Source: Eutrophocola sp963925675 (GTDB lineage Bacteria > Pseudomonadota > Gammaproteobacteria > Pseudomonadales > Pseudohongiellaceae). From it: 55,106 nt of DNA. Positions 43,197 through 51,202 of this stretch are shown here, piece by piece; the stretch's first letter is position 1; each line of letters starts with the position of its first letter. The notes beneath the pieces are model-generated. The model saw only the letters and a list, made by a program, of their open reading frames with translations, did not search any database and was not told where the DNA came from. The stretch is taken from assembly GCA_963925675.1 (NCBI GenBank), contig CAWUSW010000055.1, positions 1 to 55,106 on the forward strand, given 5' to 3'. Both the position numbers and the translations under genes were made by a program.

Positions 43197-43417
43197 GGGG
43201 GGGGGCAGTCTCAAGTGGGCGTATTGCAGACGCCATGTCGGATGGCGGCCTGCGGCCTTATCCGACCTACAGTCCACGTTTCCACCTCACTTTTATCCTT
43301 TATCCTTTATCCTTTATCCTTTATCCTTTATCTATGAATTCATCCGGGGCTGAAAACCCTCCTACATACTTTCCACTTTTATCTTGTACCTTGTACCTTG
43401 CGACTTGTAACTTGCGA
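43197..43417. repeat. Composite repeat region between reductase and hisA
   Basis: Right after the stop there is a run of nine G. A REP-like palindrome (GTCGGATGGC...ATCCGAC) lies at 43236-43269. Five perfect CCTTTAT heptamers follow at 43297-43331, then the shared GAATTCAT...CTACATAC module at 43336-43369. Seven CTT heptamers (CTTTCCA, CTTTTAT, CTTGTAC x2, CTTGCGA, CTTGTAA, CTTGCGA) fill 43369-43417, touching the hisA stop codon. The last array has the same unit order as 28554-28602. No gene is seen. Confidence 0.9.
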
Positions 43418-44188
43418 CTAATCAAGACTATTCTTCAAACCCCAGTCGATGACATCCGCATAAGCAATATCCCCGCCAAATATATCCAGGGCGCTGCCAA
43501 TGGTAAGGTCTACCTTGTTGTCGCCAATGTCGTTTACCAGGTCAAGATCCGAGAGCTTTGACACGCCTCCGGCATAGGTGACAGGCAGTGGTGAATGCTT
43601 GCCAAGAATTCTGATTAAATCTTCCTGTATGCCCTGGCTCTTGCCTTCCACATCAACCCCATGAACCAGATATTCAACGCAATACTCGGAAAGTTTTGAT
43701 AACAGGGAGGCGTCTACTTTCTCATCGGTGAAAGTTTGCCAGCGATTACTTACAACAAAAAAATCATTGCCTCTCAATCTGCAACTTAAATCCAGAACAA
43801 GTCTTTGTTTGCCAACACGGCGACTTAATTCAGACAGTTTCTGCAGATCCAGTTTGTTTTGATCAAAGATCCACGAGGTGACAATGACATGACTGGCGCC
43901 GGCATCCAGAAATTCGCCAGCGTTATCAGGATTGACCCCACCACCGTAATGCATGCCATCAGGAAATGCAGTCAGGGCCTCAAGCGCAGCATTTTTATTA
44001 CCTGCGCCCAGAGAGATGACATGACCGCCGGTTAGTCCGTCACCGGCGTAAAGTCTTGCATATTCTGCAGGGGATTTGCTGGAGACAAAATTCGTTTCCA
44101 ACGCCTCATTATTGTCATCCTGCAAGGAGCCCCCAACAATCTGCACGACTTTACCGTTGTGCAGGTCTATACAGGGTCTGAATTTCAT
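43418..44188 (-). CDS. hisA: Eukaryotic-type HisA (phosphoribosylformimino-AICAR-phosphate isomerase)
   Basis: The 256-residue TIM barrel starts MKFRPCIDLHNGKVVQIVGG, then HVISLGAGNKNAALEAL, SHVIVTSWIF, LVLDLSCRLRGNDFFVV, YLVHGVDVEGKSQG, VTYAGGVSKLSDL and DLTIGSALDIFGG. This is the yeast HIS6 pattern rather than the usual bacterial HisA, which has no VTSW or LVHGxDVEG motif in this form. The catalytic Asp residues (in CIDLH and VLDLSCR) are present. It isomerises ProFAR to PRFAR in histidine synthesis. No other his gene is near. The stop codon directly abuts a heptamer repeat array. Confidence 0.87.
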   Translation of the reverse strand: MKFRPCIDLHNGKVVQIVGGSLQDDNNEALETNFVSSKSPAEYARLYAGDGLTGGHVISLGAGNKNAALEALTAFPDGMHYGGGVNPDNAGEFLDAGASHVIVTSWIFDQNKLDLQKLSELSRRVGKQRLVLDLSCRLRGNDFFVVSNRWQTFTDEKVDASLLSKLSEYCVEYLVHGVDVEGKSQGIQEDLIRILGKHSPLPVTYAGGVSKLSDLDLVNDIGDNKVDLTIGSALDIFGGDIAYADVIDWGLKNSLD

Positions 44189-44228
44189 AGCAATGATTTA
44201 CCTGACTGTTTTCTATTATTGATAACGA

Positions 44229-45107
44229 TTACTCACTAACTAATTCAGTATAGACAGCTGTCAGCATACCTGCCGGATCGCCCCAGCGTGCATCATATTC
44301 TGCGGTCAGACCTGCTACCAGAACTTGCTCCAGACTCATGCCATCATTGATAGCATTAAGCACGCGGGTACGAATTGTCATGAACATCAGCAACTGTGAT
44401 TGAACATCGGCCTGGGAACTGACCACACCATGGCCCGGCAAAAACCGGGTATTGGCATTGGAGATTTCCAAAAGTTTCTCATAAGAAGCCACAATGCCAT
44501 GGAAAGTCCCGCCCGCTCCTACATCAACCCTGGGGTAGGCAACTGTTCTGAAAACATCCCCGGTATGAATAATATTGTTGTTTTTGAAGTAGACAAAGGA
44601 GTCGCCATTGGTATGGCCTGAACCGTTGTAAAAAATATGAATATCTTCACCGTTTAAATGAAAATCCACAGAATCTGTGAAGGTCATTATTGGCAGACCT
44701 ATACGCTGATCAGCTGAAAGCGCCTGATTCAGGTCACCATCATTAAACCCGGCTCTAAGAGCTGTGCGCACATTTTCATGAGCAACAATTACCGCACCTT
44801 CCCTGCCCATATTCTGGTTGCCTCCAACATGGTCACCATGCTGGTGGGTATTAATGACAAATCGTAAAGGTTGATCGGACAAGCCCTCAATTGCATCAAG
44901 AATCTTTTCAGACAATGGTGCAAATTGATCGTCCACCATAAAAACACCGTCGTCCCCTATTGAAACACCTATGTTTCCACCAGAGCCCTCGAGATAATAA
45001 ATATTATCCGAAAGCTGATGAGGAATAATTTCTACCTGGCTTAAATCCTGCTGTGCCATACAGGAAGTGCTGCACACAAACGCCGCCAAACTAATAAATT
45101 TTTTCAC
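44229..45107 (-). CDS. Secreted MBL-fold metallo-hydrolase
   Basis: The 292-residue protein has a signal peptide (LAAFVCSTSCMAQQ). The beta-lactamase-fold metal motif INTHQHGDHVGGNQ (HxHxDH type) is present, followed by GSGHTNGDSFVYF with the next His and THFLPGHGVV-like RFLPGHGVVSSQ. The zinc site looks complete, so it should be an active periplasmic hydrolase. The substrate could be lactone, ester or sulfatide; a B-class beta-lactamase cannot be excluded but the motif spacing is generic. It lies 40 bp upstream of hisA on the same strand. Confidence 0.86.
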   Translation of the reverse strand: MKKFISLAAFVCSTSCMAQQDLSQVEIIPHQLSDNIYYLEGSGGNIGVSIGDDGVFMVDDQFAPLSEKILDAIEGLSDQPLRFVINTHQHGDHVGGNQNMGREGAVIVAHENVRTALRAGFNDGDLNQALSADQRIGLPIMTFTDSVDFHLNGEDIHIFYNGSGHTNGDSFVYFKNNNIIHTGDVFRTVAYPRVDVGAGGTFHGIVASYEKLLEISNANTRFLPGHGVVSSQADVQSQLLMFMTIRTRVLNAINDGMSLEQVLVAGLTAEYDARWGDPAGMLTAVYTELVSE

Positions 45108-45563
45108 TTTCTTGCCTCCCTTTTACATTATCAATCAAGAAAAACTACAACAAATCAGCATAGCAGAATGCACTAACAGGAAATACATTTTTGCCTGAAT
45201 TGCTGCGGGAAAAAAAATAGCTAAAACTCATTAATTATCACAAAATTCAAGCAAGACAATTGTGTGAATGAATCCAGTGTGGCACACTGAATGCCAGTTT
45301 TATGCAAGCAAACGCAAACGTTTATTGCAGCCTCATGAGAAACACTTTTTGAGTGGTCAATTTCTCAACTTTGCTTCTCATTTCGCGCATTTCACGCTGG
45401 CGAGGAGGGTAAAGACGCACTAATTTCCTAATCTAATCTTCTTATCTGATTCTTTAATCTGACGCTCTTTTCTGTTCATATTCTGGCTTATTAATGCAGA
45501 ATTTAATCTCAGAAACTGAAGCCCAGAGTTCAGCATTGTTAACCAATCAGGAGACTATTCAGT
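45108..45563. other. Non-coding divergent region before phoH
   Basis: No gene is visible in these 456 bp. A PurR/LacI-type-looking sequence ACGCAAACGTTTATTGC is at 45312-45328. A nested hairpin (TGAGAAA...TTTCTCA with inner CACT/AGTG) spans 45336-45367. The phoH ribosome site AGGAGA lies about 10 bp before its ATG. Promoters for phoH and the MBL gene must be here, but no sigma-70 boxes stand out. Confidence 0.5.
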
Positions 45564-46373
45564 ATGGCTAAGAAATCACACGCCAAACGACAAACCAGAT
45601 ACCATGGAGAACATAACACTTACCATTCAAAACAAAGAGAGAGCAACAGATCAAAATCAAAACGACGGCAATCTGATAACAACTCAAATATTGTCGACAT
45701 CAACTCTCACAGCAATCAGCTTGAGACAGCCTACTACCCCCATCATAAAAAGACGCCACTGAACGCCCAAACTGCTTCCCAGCAAAAATATATCAATGCC
45801 ATCAAGAACAACTGCCTGACTTTTGGTACTGGCCCAGCCGGAACCGGAAAATCATATTGTGCAGGCGCTCTGGCTGCAGAAGCGCTGGAATCTGGACGTA
45901 TCGAGCGGATTATTTTAACCAGACCCGCAGTGGAAGCTGGCGAAAATCTCGGTTTTTTACCTGGAGAAGTCGATGATAAGTTTGCGGTCTATATTGACGC
46001 TTTCAGGGACATACTCAATGAAAGACTGGGACGTGGAGTTGTCGATTATTGCCTGCGCCATGGCCGCATTGTCGGTGCCCCACTGGCCTATATGCGCGGT
46101 AAGACGTTCAACAACAGCACTTTTGTTATTCTTGATGAAGCGCAAAACACCACTCCAGTTCAAATGAAAATGTTCCTTACCCGGATCGGTGATGACTGCA
46201 AAGTGGTGATTAATGGCGATATCAAGCAAAGCAATATACGCGGCGCCAATGGCCTGGAAGATGCTGTACAGCGTGTTCAGGGACTTCCCGGTGTCTATGT
46301 CCATACATTTGAAAAGGAAGACATTGTACGCAGCGGCATTGTCAGGCATCTGCTTGATCGCTACGAAGCCTAA
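45564..46373 (+). CDS. phoH: PhoH-family ATPase
   Basis: The 269-residue protein has a strongly basic, His-rich N-terminus (about 1-40: KKSHAKRQTRYHGEHNTYH). The PhoH P-loop ATPase domain follows: Walker A GTGPAGTGKSYCAGALA, TRPAVEAGENLGFLPGE, YMRGKTFNNSTFVILDEAQN (Walker B), and VINGDIKQSN. PhoH proteins are predicted RNA helicase-like ATPases, induced by phosphate starvation in some bacteria. A PhoU-like protein and a Pit transporter are encoded 2.3-5 kb downstream, with unrelated genes in between. It is probably monocistronic. Confidence 0.93.
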   Translation: MAKKSHAKRQTRYHGEHNTYHSKQRESNRSKSKRRQSDNNSNIVDINSHSNQLETAYYPHHKKTPLNAQTASQQKYINAIKNNCLTFGTGPAGTGKSYCAGALAAEALESGRIERIILTRPAVEAGENLGFLPGEVDDKFAVYIDAFRDILNERLGRGVVDYCLRHGRIVGAPLAYMRGKTFNNSTFVILDEAQNTTPVQMKMFLTRIGDDCKVVINGDIKQSNIRGANGLEDAVQRVQGLPGVYVHTFEKEDIVRSGIVRHLLDRYEA

Positions 46374-46630
46374 TAAGTAGTAATAGTAGTCATATTTGAG
46401 TGAGCCGGCTTATACAACAGCCGGAACAAGTAGAGACTCAAAGCAGTCTCTCGCGAAAGGTGGGTGCTACCAATAGCAAATAGCCGATGTTAATAGCTGT
46501 TATTGAAATTGCTGTGACAGTCCAGCTTTATGCTTTTTGAAAAAGCAGGTTTCCCACACCCTGATGATTTCCTTATAATTCCACTTCTTAATTTTTATAT
46601 TCTTATTATCTAATCCCGGCAGGAAAAACC
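46374..46630 (+). other. Structured-looking leader before xdhC
   Basis: No gene is seen. CCGGCT...AGCCGG (about 46403-46424) and GAGACT caaagc AGTCTC (46434-46451) can form stem-loops. Between these and the xdhC start is a GC-balanced stretch with CGAAAGGTGGG. It could be the phoH terminator plus an untranslated leader. No named riboswitch class was recognised. Confidence 0.35.
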
Positions 46631-47590
46631 ATGAATAGTCTTGACCAGCAAGTGTTGATGCAACTCAGTGACTGGTTAAAAGCCGGCAAGCAATGCTGGC
46701 TATGCACCATCATTAAGACCTTTGGCTCATCCCCCCGCCCTGTTGGCTCTTTACTTGCCTGCAACGAAGACGGGCTTTACTGCGGATCCCTTTCCGGTGG
46801 CTGTGTTGAGGACGACTTGCGTGAAAGTATTAACAATCGTGAACTTGCTACATCCAGACCCGAAAAAATTAAATACGGTGTTACTGTTGAGGATGTACAA
46901 CGTCTGGGACTTCCCTGTGGGGGAACACTGGAAGTAGTGATTGAACCGATCAGCCCCGATCAACACCCTCTTTATCTGAGTCTCGCCGAAAAAATTGCCA
47001 GCCGTGAACTGCTTACTCGAATTGTTAATCTCGACAATGGGGCAACAAGTCTGGAAAAGGCTGAGCGCTTTGAGCCTCTGATCCTAGAAGACAACATCCT
47101 TCGTCATACCTATGGCCCATCCTTCCAGCTCCTGCTTATTGGCGCTGTACAAGTAGCGTACTATCTGGCCAATATGGCAACTGCTCTGGATTACCAGGTT
47201 GAAGTCTGCGATCCGAGACAGGAGTTGGTGGAGAATTCTCCCATCGACAATGTGCCTGTCATTAATGCCATGCCCGATGACTGGCTCAGAAGTAAAACCC
47301 TGGATCAGCAAACCGCAGTGATTGCCTTGTGTCATGACCCCAGAATTGACGATATGGCACTGATGGAGGCCTTGCAGGAAAGTGAGGCTTTTTACATTGG
47401 CGCCATGGGCTCAGAGCGCACCTCTGCACAACGTAGAGAAAGGTTAACGCTACTGGATATCACTGCAGAACAAATCGAAAAACTGCATGCCCCAGTTGGC
47501 CTGTCTATAGGCAGCAAAACGCCCCCGGAAATTGCTATTGCCATTCTGGCGGAATTAACCAGCCTGCGCGCTCTTTCCAGAAACAATTAG
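46631..47590 (+). CDS. xdhC: XdhC/CoxF family maturation protein
   Basis: The 319-residue protein has the XdhC N-terminal motif TIIKTFGSSPRPVGSLLAC and SGGCVEDDL (with Cys), then LGLPCGGTLEVVIE. The C-terminal Rossmann-like domain has LLLIGAVQVAYYLANMA, VIALCHDPRIDDMAL and YIGAMGSERTSAQRRERL. XdhC binds molybdenum cofactor and helps insert its sulfurated form into xanthine dehydrogenase-type enzymes. The following gene, 19 bp on, is a MocA cytidylyltransferase. No xdhAB or other XDH-family enzyme is in the window. Confidence 0.92.
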   Translation: MNSLDQQVLMQLSDWLKAGKQCWLCTIIKTFGSSPRPVGSLLACNEDGLYCGSLSGGCVEDDLRESINNRELATSRPEKIKYGVTVEDVQRLGLPCGGTLEVVIEPISPDQHPLYLSLAEKIASRELLTRIVNLDNGATSLEKAERFEPLILEDNILRHTYGPSFQLLLIGAVQVAYYLANMATALDYQVEVCDPRQELVENSPIDNVPVINAMPDDWLRSKTLDQQTAVIALCHDPRIDDMALMEALQESEAFYIGAMGSERTSAQRRERLTLLDITAEQIEKLHAPVGLSIGSKTPPEIAIAILAELTSLRALSRNN

Positions 47591-47609
47591 ACTGAAATAA
47601 AACTAAAAA

Positions 47610-48188
47610 ATGAGTCAGATTATAGCAAAAAAAGATATCGGCATTATTGTTCTTGCAGCTGGTAGCAGTGTCCGTTTTGGGGCAGATAAACGCCTTGCCA
47701 CCCTCAACAATGGACGAACAATCCTTGAAACAACATTGACCGGCATTCCTGCATCATTTGAACGAAGAGTCCTGATGTTGAAAACCGGTGATGAAAAACT
47801 GGCACAACAATTTGAGCAGCATTGGCAAATCTGTTTTGCTGAAGCACCGGAAAAAGGCTTGGCAAACAGCCTGAGCAGCGCCATAGCGCATGTGGAAAGT
47901 TGGCAAGGCACACTTGTTGCCCTGGCTGACATGCCCTTTATTACACCCCAGACCTATTCAGCCCTGCAGGAAGCAATGACACACCATGACATTGTAGTCC
48001 CTGTGCATGAAGGACGTCGGGGAAACCCGGTTGGCTTTAGAAAGAAATTTTATTCGGAGATAAAAGCTTTAAAAGGAGACCAGGGCGCAAAACCCTTGCT
48101 TGAAAAATACGCTGTTGATGTTTACCAACACAAAACCAGGGATGCCGGAATATTCAGGGACATTGATAAGCCTGACATGCTTACTTGA
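47610..48188 (+). CDS. mocA: MocA-like molybdopterin cytidylyltransferase
   Basis: The 192-residue enzyme has the nucleotidyltransferase start GIIVLAAGSSVRFGADKRLA, TLVALADMPFITPQTYSAL (the metal Asp region), and GRRGNPVGFRKKF. It matches MocA, which transfers CMP to Mo-molybdopterin for XDH-family enzymes. Its pairing with xdhC agrees. Its 3' end overlaps a convergent small zinc-protein gene by 8 bp. A specialised NTP-transferase role such as MobA is less likely, given the motif and neighbour. Confidence 0.88.
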   Translation: MSQIIAKKDIGIIVLAAGSSVRFGADKRLATLNNGRTILETTLTGIPASFERRVLMLKTGDEKLAQQFEQHWQICFAEAPEKGLANSLSSAIAHVESWQGTLVALADMPFITPQTYSALQEAMTHHDIVVPVHEGRRGNPVGFRKKFYSEIKALKGDQGAKPLLEKYAVDVYQHKTRDAGIFRDIDKPDMLT

Positions 48189-48411
48189 AGAAGTTATCGA
48201 TAACCTTGCCGCTACCATCACAGGTCGGGCAATGCTGACCACTTTTAACAAAACCCAAGCCATTGCATGGATCACAGGAGGTCTGAAAAGGCTGTTTCAG
48301 GATGTCGATAATTTCCTGCAAAGCATATGGAACTGCAACGACACTCTGTGGATTGTCAGATGGCAGTAAAATTTGCTTGAAAGAATTTTTGTTGTGATCA
48401 AGATTATTCAT
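48181..48411 (-). CDS. Small DnaJ-type zinc-knuckle protein
   Basis: The 76-residue protein has a C-terminal pair of DnaJ-like CxxCxGxG knuckles (CDPCNGLGFV and CPTCDGSGKV) separated by a short loop, sufficient for one zinc ion. The first 40 residues (AVPYALQEIIDILKQP) are helical and of unknown fold. There is no J domain, so it is not a Hsp40. It could be a small redox/chaperone-like or RNA-associated zinc protein. It overlaps the convergent mocA stop by 8 bp. Confidence 0.65.
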   Translation of the reverse strand: MNNLDHNKNSFKQILLPSDNPQSVVAVPYALQEIIDILKQPFQTSCDPCNGLGFVKSGQHCPTCDGSGKVIDNFFK

Positions 48412-48650
48412 AGTAATAGGTCGAAAAAATCATAACTTGGCAGTAATTATAGTCACTAGTGCAGATAAAAATTGCCAAGAAGGTCACAAAAACGGCCTCT
48501 CAATCCCCCAAAAGGGCCATTTTTATTCGATTTCTCCATATATCCGGGTAATTCTTCCGAAAATTAATACCCGTAAAATTATTTAAATTGATGATGGATA
48601 CTCGCATCTGCATCGGTAATAATGGCGAAAAATATTACACCGGCCAAGTC

Positions 48651-49325
48651 ATGACCAATTCAATCTTATCCCTGTTTGCCAGTTCTCCATTTCTCCCCCT
48701 CCAGGATCATATGAGCAAAGTCCTTGAATGTACTCAAGGGCTTGAAGGATTCTTACAGGCTGTATTTGAAGAAGACTGGGAAAAGGCGAAAAAGCACCAA
48801 AAAGTAATTAACAATCTGGAAGAAGGAGCCGATGAGCTCAAGCGTGAAATCCGTCTGAAACTTCCGGAAGGTCTGTTTATGCCGGTATCCCGAACCGACC
48901 TGATCGATCTCATTGGACGCCAGGATCGTATTGCCAATAAAGCCAAAGATATTGCCGGGCTGATGTTAGGGCGAAAAATGGTGATTCCGCAGTCCATGCA
49001 TCAAACTTTTTTAGCATTCCTGCAAAGCTCAATGTCTGTATGCCTTAAAGCCAATCAGATTATCCAGGAACTGGATGAATTGCTGGAAACCGGCTTCAGG
49101 GGACATGAAGTGAAAAAAGTAGAATCATTAATTTTTGAACTTGACGATCTGGAGGATCAAGCTGACTCTCATGAACGTCAAGTTCGCCTGCAACTCTTCT
49201 CTCTTGAAGGCGACATTGACCCTATTAAGGTGATATTCCTTTACAAGATAATCGACTGGATTGGCGAGGTTGCTAATCGCGCGCAGACAGTCGGTCATCG
49301 TTTGCATCTCATGCTAGCTCGCTAA
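48651..49325 (+). CDS. TIGR00153/DUF47 PhoU-like protein
   Basis: The start is placed at 48651, giving MTNSILSLFASSPFLPLQDHM, the normal N-terminus of TIGR00153 proteins; an upstream ATG at 48588 would add 21 unmatched residues. The 224-residue helical-bundle protein has HQKVINNLEEGADELKREI, DLIDLIGRQDRIANKAKDIA, DDLEDQADSHERQVR and IDWIGEVANRAQTVGHRLH. DUF47 proteins resemble PhoU and usually control a neighbouring Pit transporter. The pit gene starts 28 bp downstream, so the pair is likely one unit. Confidence 0.93.
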   Translation: MTNSILSLFASSPFLPLQDHMSKVLECTQGLEGFLQAVFEEDWEKAKKHQKVINNLEEGADELKREIRLKLPEGLFMPVSRTDLIDLIGRQDRIANKAKDIAGLMLGRKMVIPQSMHQTFLAFLQSSMSVCLKANQIIQELDELLETGFRGHEVKKVESLIFELDDLEDQADSHERQVRLQLFSLEGDIDPIKVIFLYKIIDWIGEVANRAQTVGHRLHLMLAR

Positions 49326-49353
49326 ATAAATAACGCCTGACAGGTAATTCTTC

Positions 49354-50619
49354 ATGGAAATAATTAGTCAAAATGGCATGATTTTACTGTGGCTCACCAT
49401 AGCCTTTGGGTTTTTCATGGCCTGGGGAGTAGGCGCCAATGATGTCGCCAATGCCATGGGTACTTCAGTGGGTGCGGGTGCTCTCACTATCAAGCAGGCT
49501 GTCATTGTAGCGGCAATCTTTGAATTTGCCGGTGCCTATTTGGCAGGCGGGCAAGTCACTTCAACTATCAGAAAAGGCATTATCGATCCTGTAATTTTCA
49601 CTGATTCACCGGAATTACTGGTGTATGGGATGATTTCGGCTTTGCTGGCGGCAGCCATTTGGTTGATGATTGCGTCCCTCAAAGGCTGGCCAGTTTCCAC
49701 CACCCATTCCATTGTCGGTTCCATTGTTGGTTTTGCTGCGGTGGGAATCAGTGTTGATGCCGTCAGTTGGGGAAGTGTCGGCACCATAGTATTAAGCTGG
49801 GTTACTTCCCCCCTGTGTGCCGGCGTCCTCTCATTCTTCCTGTTCCGTTCAGTTCAGATACTTATTCTTGATACGGATAAGCCTTTCATACGCGCCAAAA
49901 AATATATTCCTTATTACATGTTTCTGGTGGGCTTTGTGATGTCGATGGTGACTTTCGTGAAAGGACTTACTCATGTTGGCCTGGATCTGAGTTTTATGGA
50001 GTCTGCACTTTACTCCACAGGAGTCGGCCTGATCATTGTTGTGATTGGTGTCACTCTGCAAAGTAAAATTACTATTGATGAAAACGCAGACAAGGATTTT
50101 CATTATGCCAGCGTGGAAAAAGTTTTTGCGGTACTGATGATTTTCACCGCCTGTGGAATGGCATTTGCTCATGGTTCAAATGATGTTGCCAATGCCATCG
50201 GTCCTCTCGCTGCAGTTAATTCGGTGATAGCCAGTGGGGGTCAAATTTCGTCGCAAGCGGCAATTCCAGTCTGGATTCTTTTCCTTGGCGGAGCGGGCAT
50301 TACCACAGGACTGATAATGTATGGTCATAAGGTGATCGCCACTATTGGTAAAAGCATTACTCACCTCACGCCCAGCAGAGGCTTTGCCGCTGAACTCGCT
50401 GCAGGGACAACAGTAGTGATGGCTTCCGCAACGGGCATGCCCATTTCAACAACACATACCCTGGTCGGTGCTGTACTCGGGGTTGGCTTTGCCAAAGGGA
50501 TAGCAGCCATAAATATGAGAGTTGTTCGAACTATTTTTATCTCCTGGGTTATTACTCTCCCGGCTGGTGCAATTCTGGCAATCCTGTTTTTCCATATCCT
50601 GAAAGCGATTTTTGGCTAA
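49354..50619 (+). CDS. pit: Inorganic phosphate transporter (Pit family)
   Basis: The 421-residue membrane protein has the two PiT family repeats: GVGANDVANAMGTSVGAGAL near residue 25 and AHGSNDVANAIGPLAAV near 272, each with the ND-phosphate-binding signature. There are about 11-12 helices, with the paired PVSTTHSIVGSIVG and PISTTHTLVGAVLG motifs. It moves phosphate with protons or sodium through the inner membrane. Its partner DUF47 protein is encoded just upstream. Confidence 0.95.
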   Translation: MEIISQNGMILLWLTIAFGFFMAWGVGANDVANAMGTSVGAGALTIKQAVIVAAIFEFAGAYLAGGQVTSTIRKGIIDPVIFTDSPELLVYGMISALLAAAIWLMIASLKGWPVSTTHSIVGSIVGFAAVGISVDAVSWGSVGTIVLSWVTSPLCAGVLSFFLFRSVQILILDTDKPFIRAKKYIPYYMFLVGFVMSMVTFVKGLTHVGLDLSFMESALYSTGVGLIIVVIGVTLQSKITIDENADKDFHYASVEKVFAVLMIFTACGMAFAHGSNDVANAIGPLAAVNSVIASGGQISSQAAIPVWILFLGGAGITTGLIMYGHKVIATIGKSITHLTPSRGFAAELAAGTTVVMASATGMPISTTHTLVGAVLGVGFAKGIAAINMRVVRTIFISWVITLPAGAILAILFFHILKAIFG

Positions 50620-50667
50620 AAGACCGTCCTGAAACACTCTATCCTACTGATTTTTAAGCAAAAAAAA

Positions 50668-50686
50668 GCCCGGTTATAAACCGGGC
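50668..50686 (-). terminator. Terminator of the ferredoxin gene
   Basis: GCCCGGTT ATA AACCGGGC is a perfect eight-pair hairpin. On the minus strand it is followed by seven T, so it best serves the ferredoxin gene; on the plus strand it also lies about 50 bp after pit and may help there. Confidence 0.82.
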
Positions 50687-50816
50687 AATAATTACTTTTA
50701 AAAAGAAGTGCAGAAATCAAAAAGGGGATTTTTATCTTTACACACTACTTTAGTCACCCCTATTCAGGAAAAGTTCAATTTTTTTAAAAAAGTTTATTTA
50801 TCTCCGGGTAACTTGA

Positions 50817-51137
50817 TCAGAACTGGGACGCTGGCAGCTTAACAACAAGTCCATCAAGCTCATCAGTGACCGAAATCTGACAACTAAGTCTGCTGTTTGA
50901 TTCTGGTTCCAATACACATTCCAGCATATCTTTTTCCATTTCACTGGCAGCTGGAATTTTATCCATCCAGGCATCATCTATATAACAGTGGCAAGTCGCG
51001 CAACTACAGGAGCCGCCACATTCAGCAACTATGCCGTCAATCATATTATCAACAGCACCCTGCATAACAGAGGTACCGCTGGCAACTTCAACATCATTAA
51101 TAGCCCCATCGTGGCTTATATAGGTAACAACTGGCAT
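50817..51137 (-). CDS. 2Fe-2S ferredoxin (adrenodoxin/putidaredoxin type)
   Basis: The 106-residue protein has the vertebrate-type 2Fe-2S pattern: ECGGSCSCATCHCYI supplies Cys at a C-x5-C-x2-C spacing and SRLSCQI the fourth. EEVAS-like EVASGTSVMQGAVDN and the C-terminal DGLVVKLP are also typical. It should carry single electrons from the reductase encoded just upstream (65 bp gap) to an oxygenase such as a cytochrome P450, or to Fe-S assembly. No P450 or isc genes are in the window. Confidence 0.92.
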   Translation of the reverse strand: MPVVTYISHDGAINDVEVASGTSVMQGAVDNMIDGIVAECGGSCSCATCHCYIDDAWMDKIPAASEMEKDMLECVLEPESNSRLSCQISVTDELDGLVVKLPASQF

Positions 51138-51202
51138 AAAGCTTACATCCTCTTAATTTTTTGGTGGTTGTAAATACAGCGCTGTATAAACAATCAATTC
51201 CT

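Noticed and set aside
43297..43331. Phase-variable heptamer tract controlling a coding frame
   Set aside because: The tract is intergenic and not inside any supported gene, so copy changes would not shift a reading frame.
44229..45107. Class B metallo-beta-lactamase
   Set aside because: The HxHxDH motif and length are generic for MBL hydrolases; no resistance-type neighbour or diagnostic B1-B3 pattern was clear by eye.
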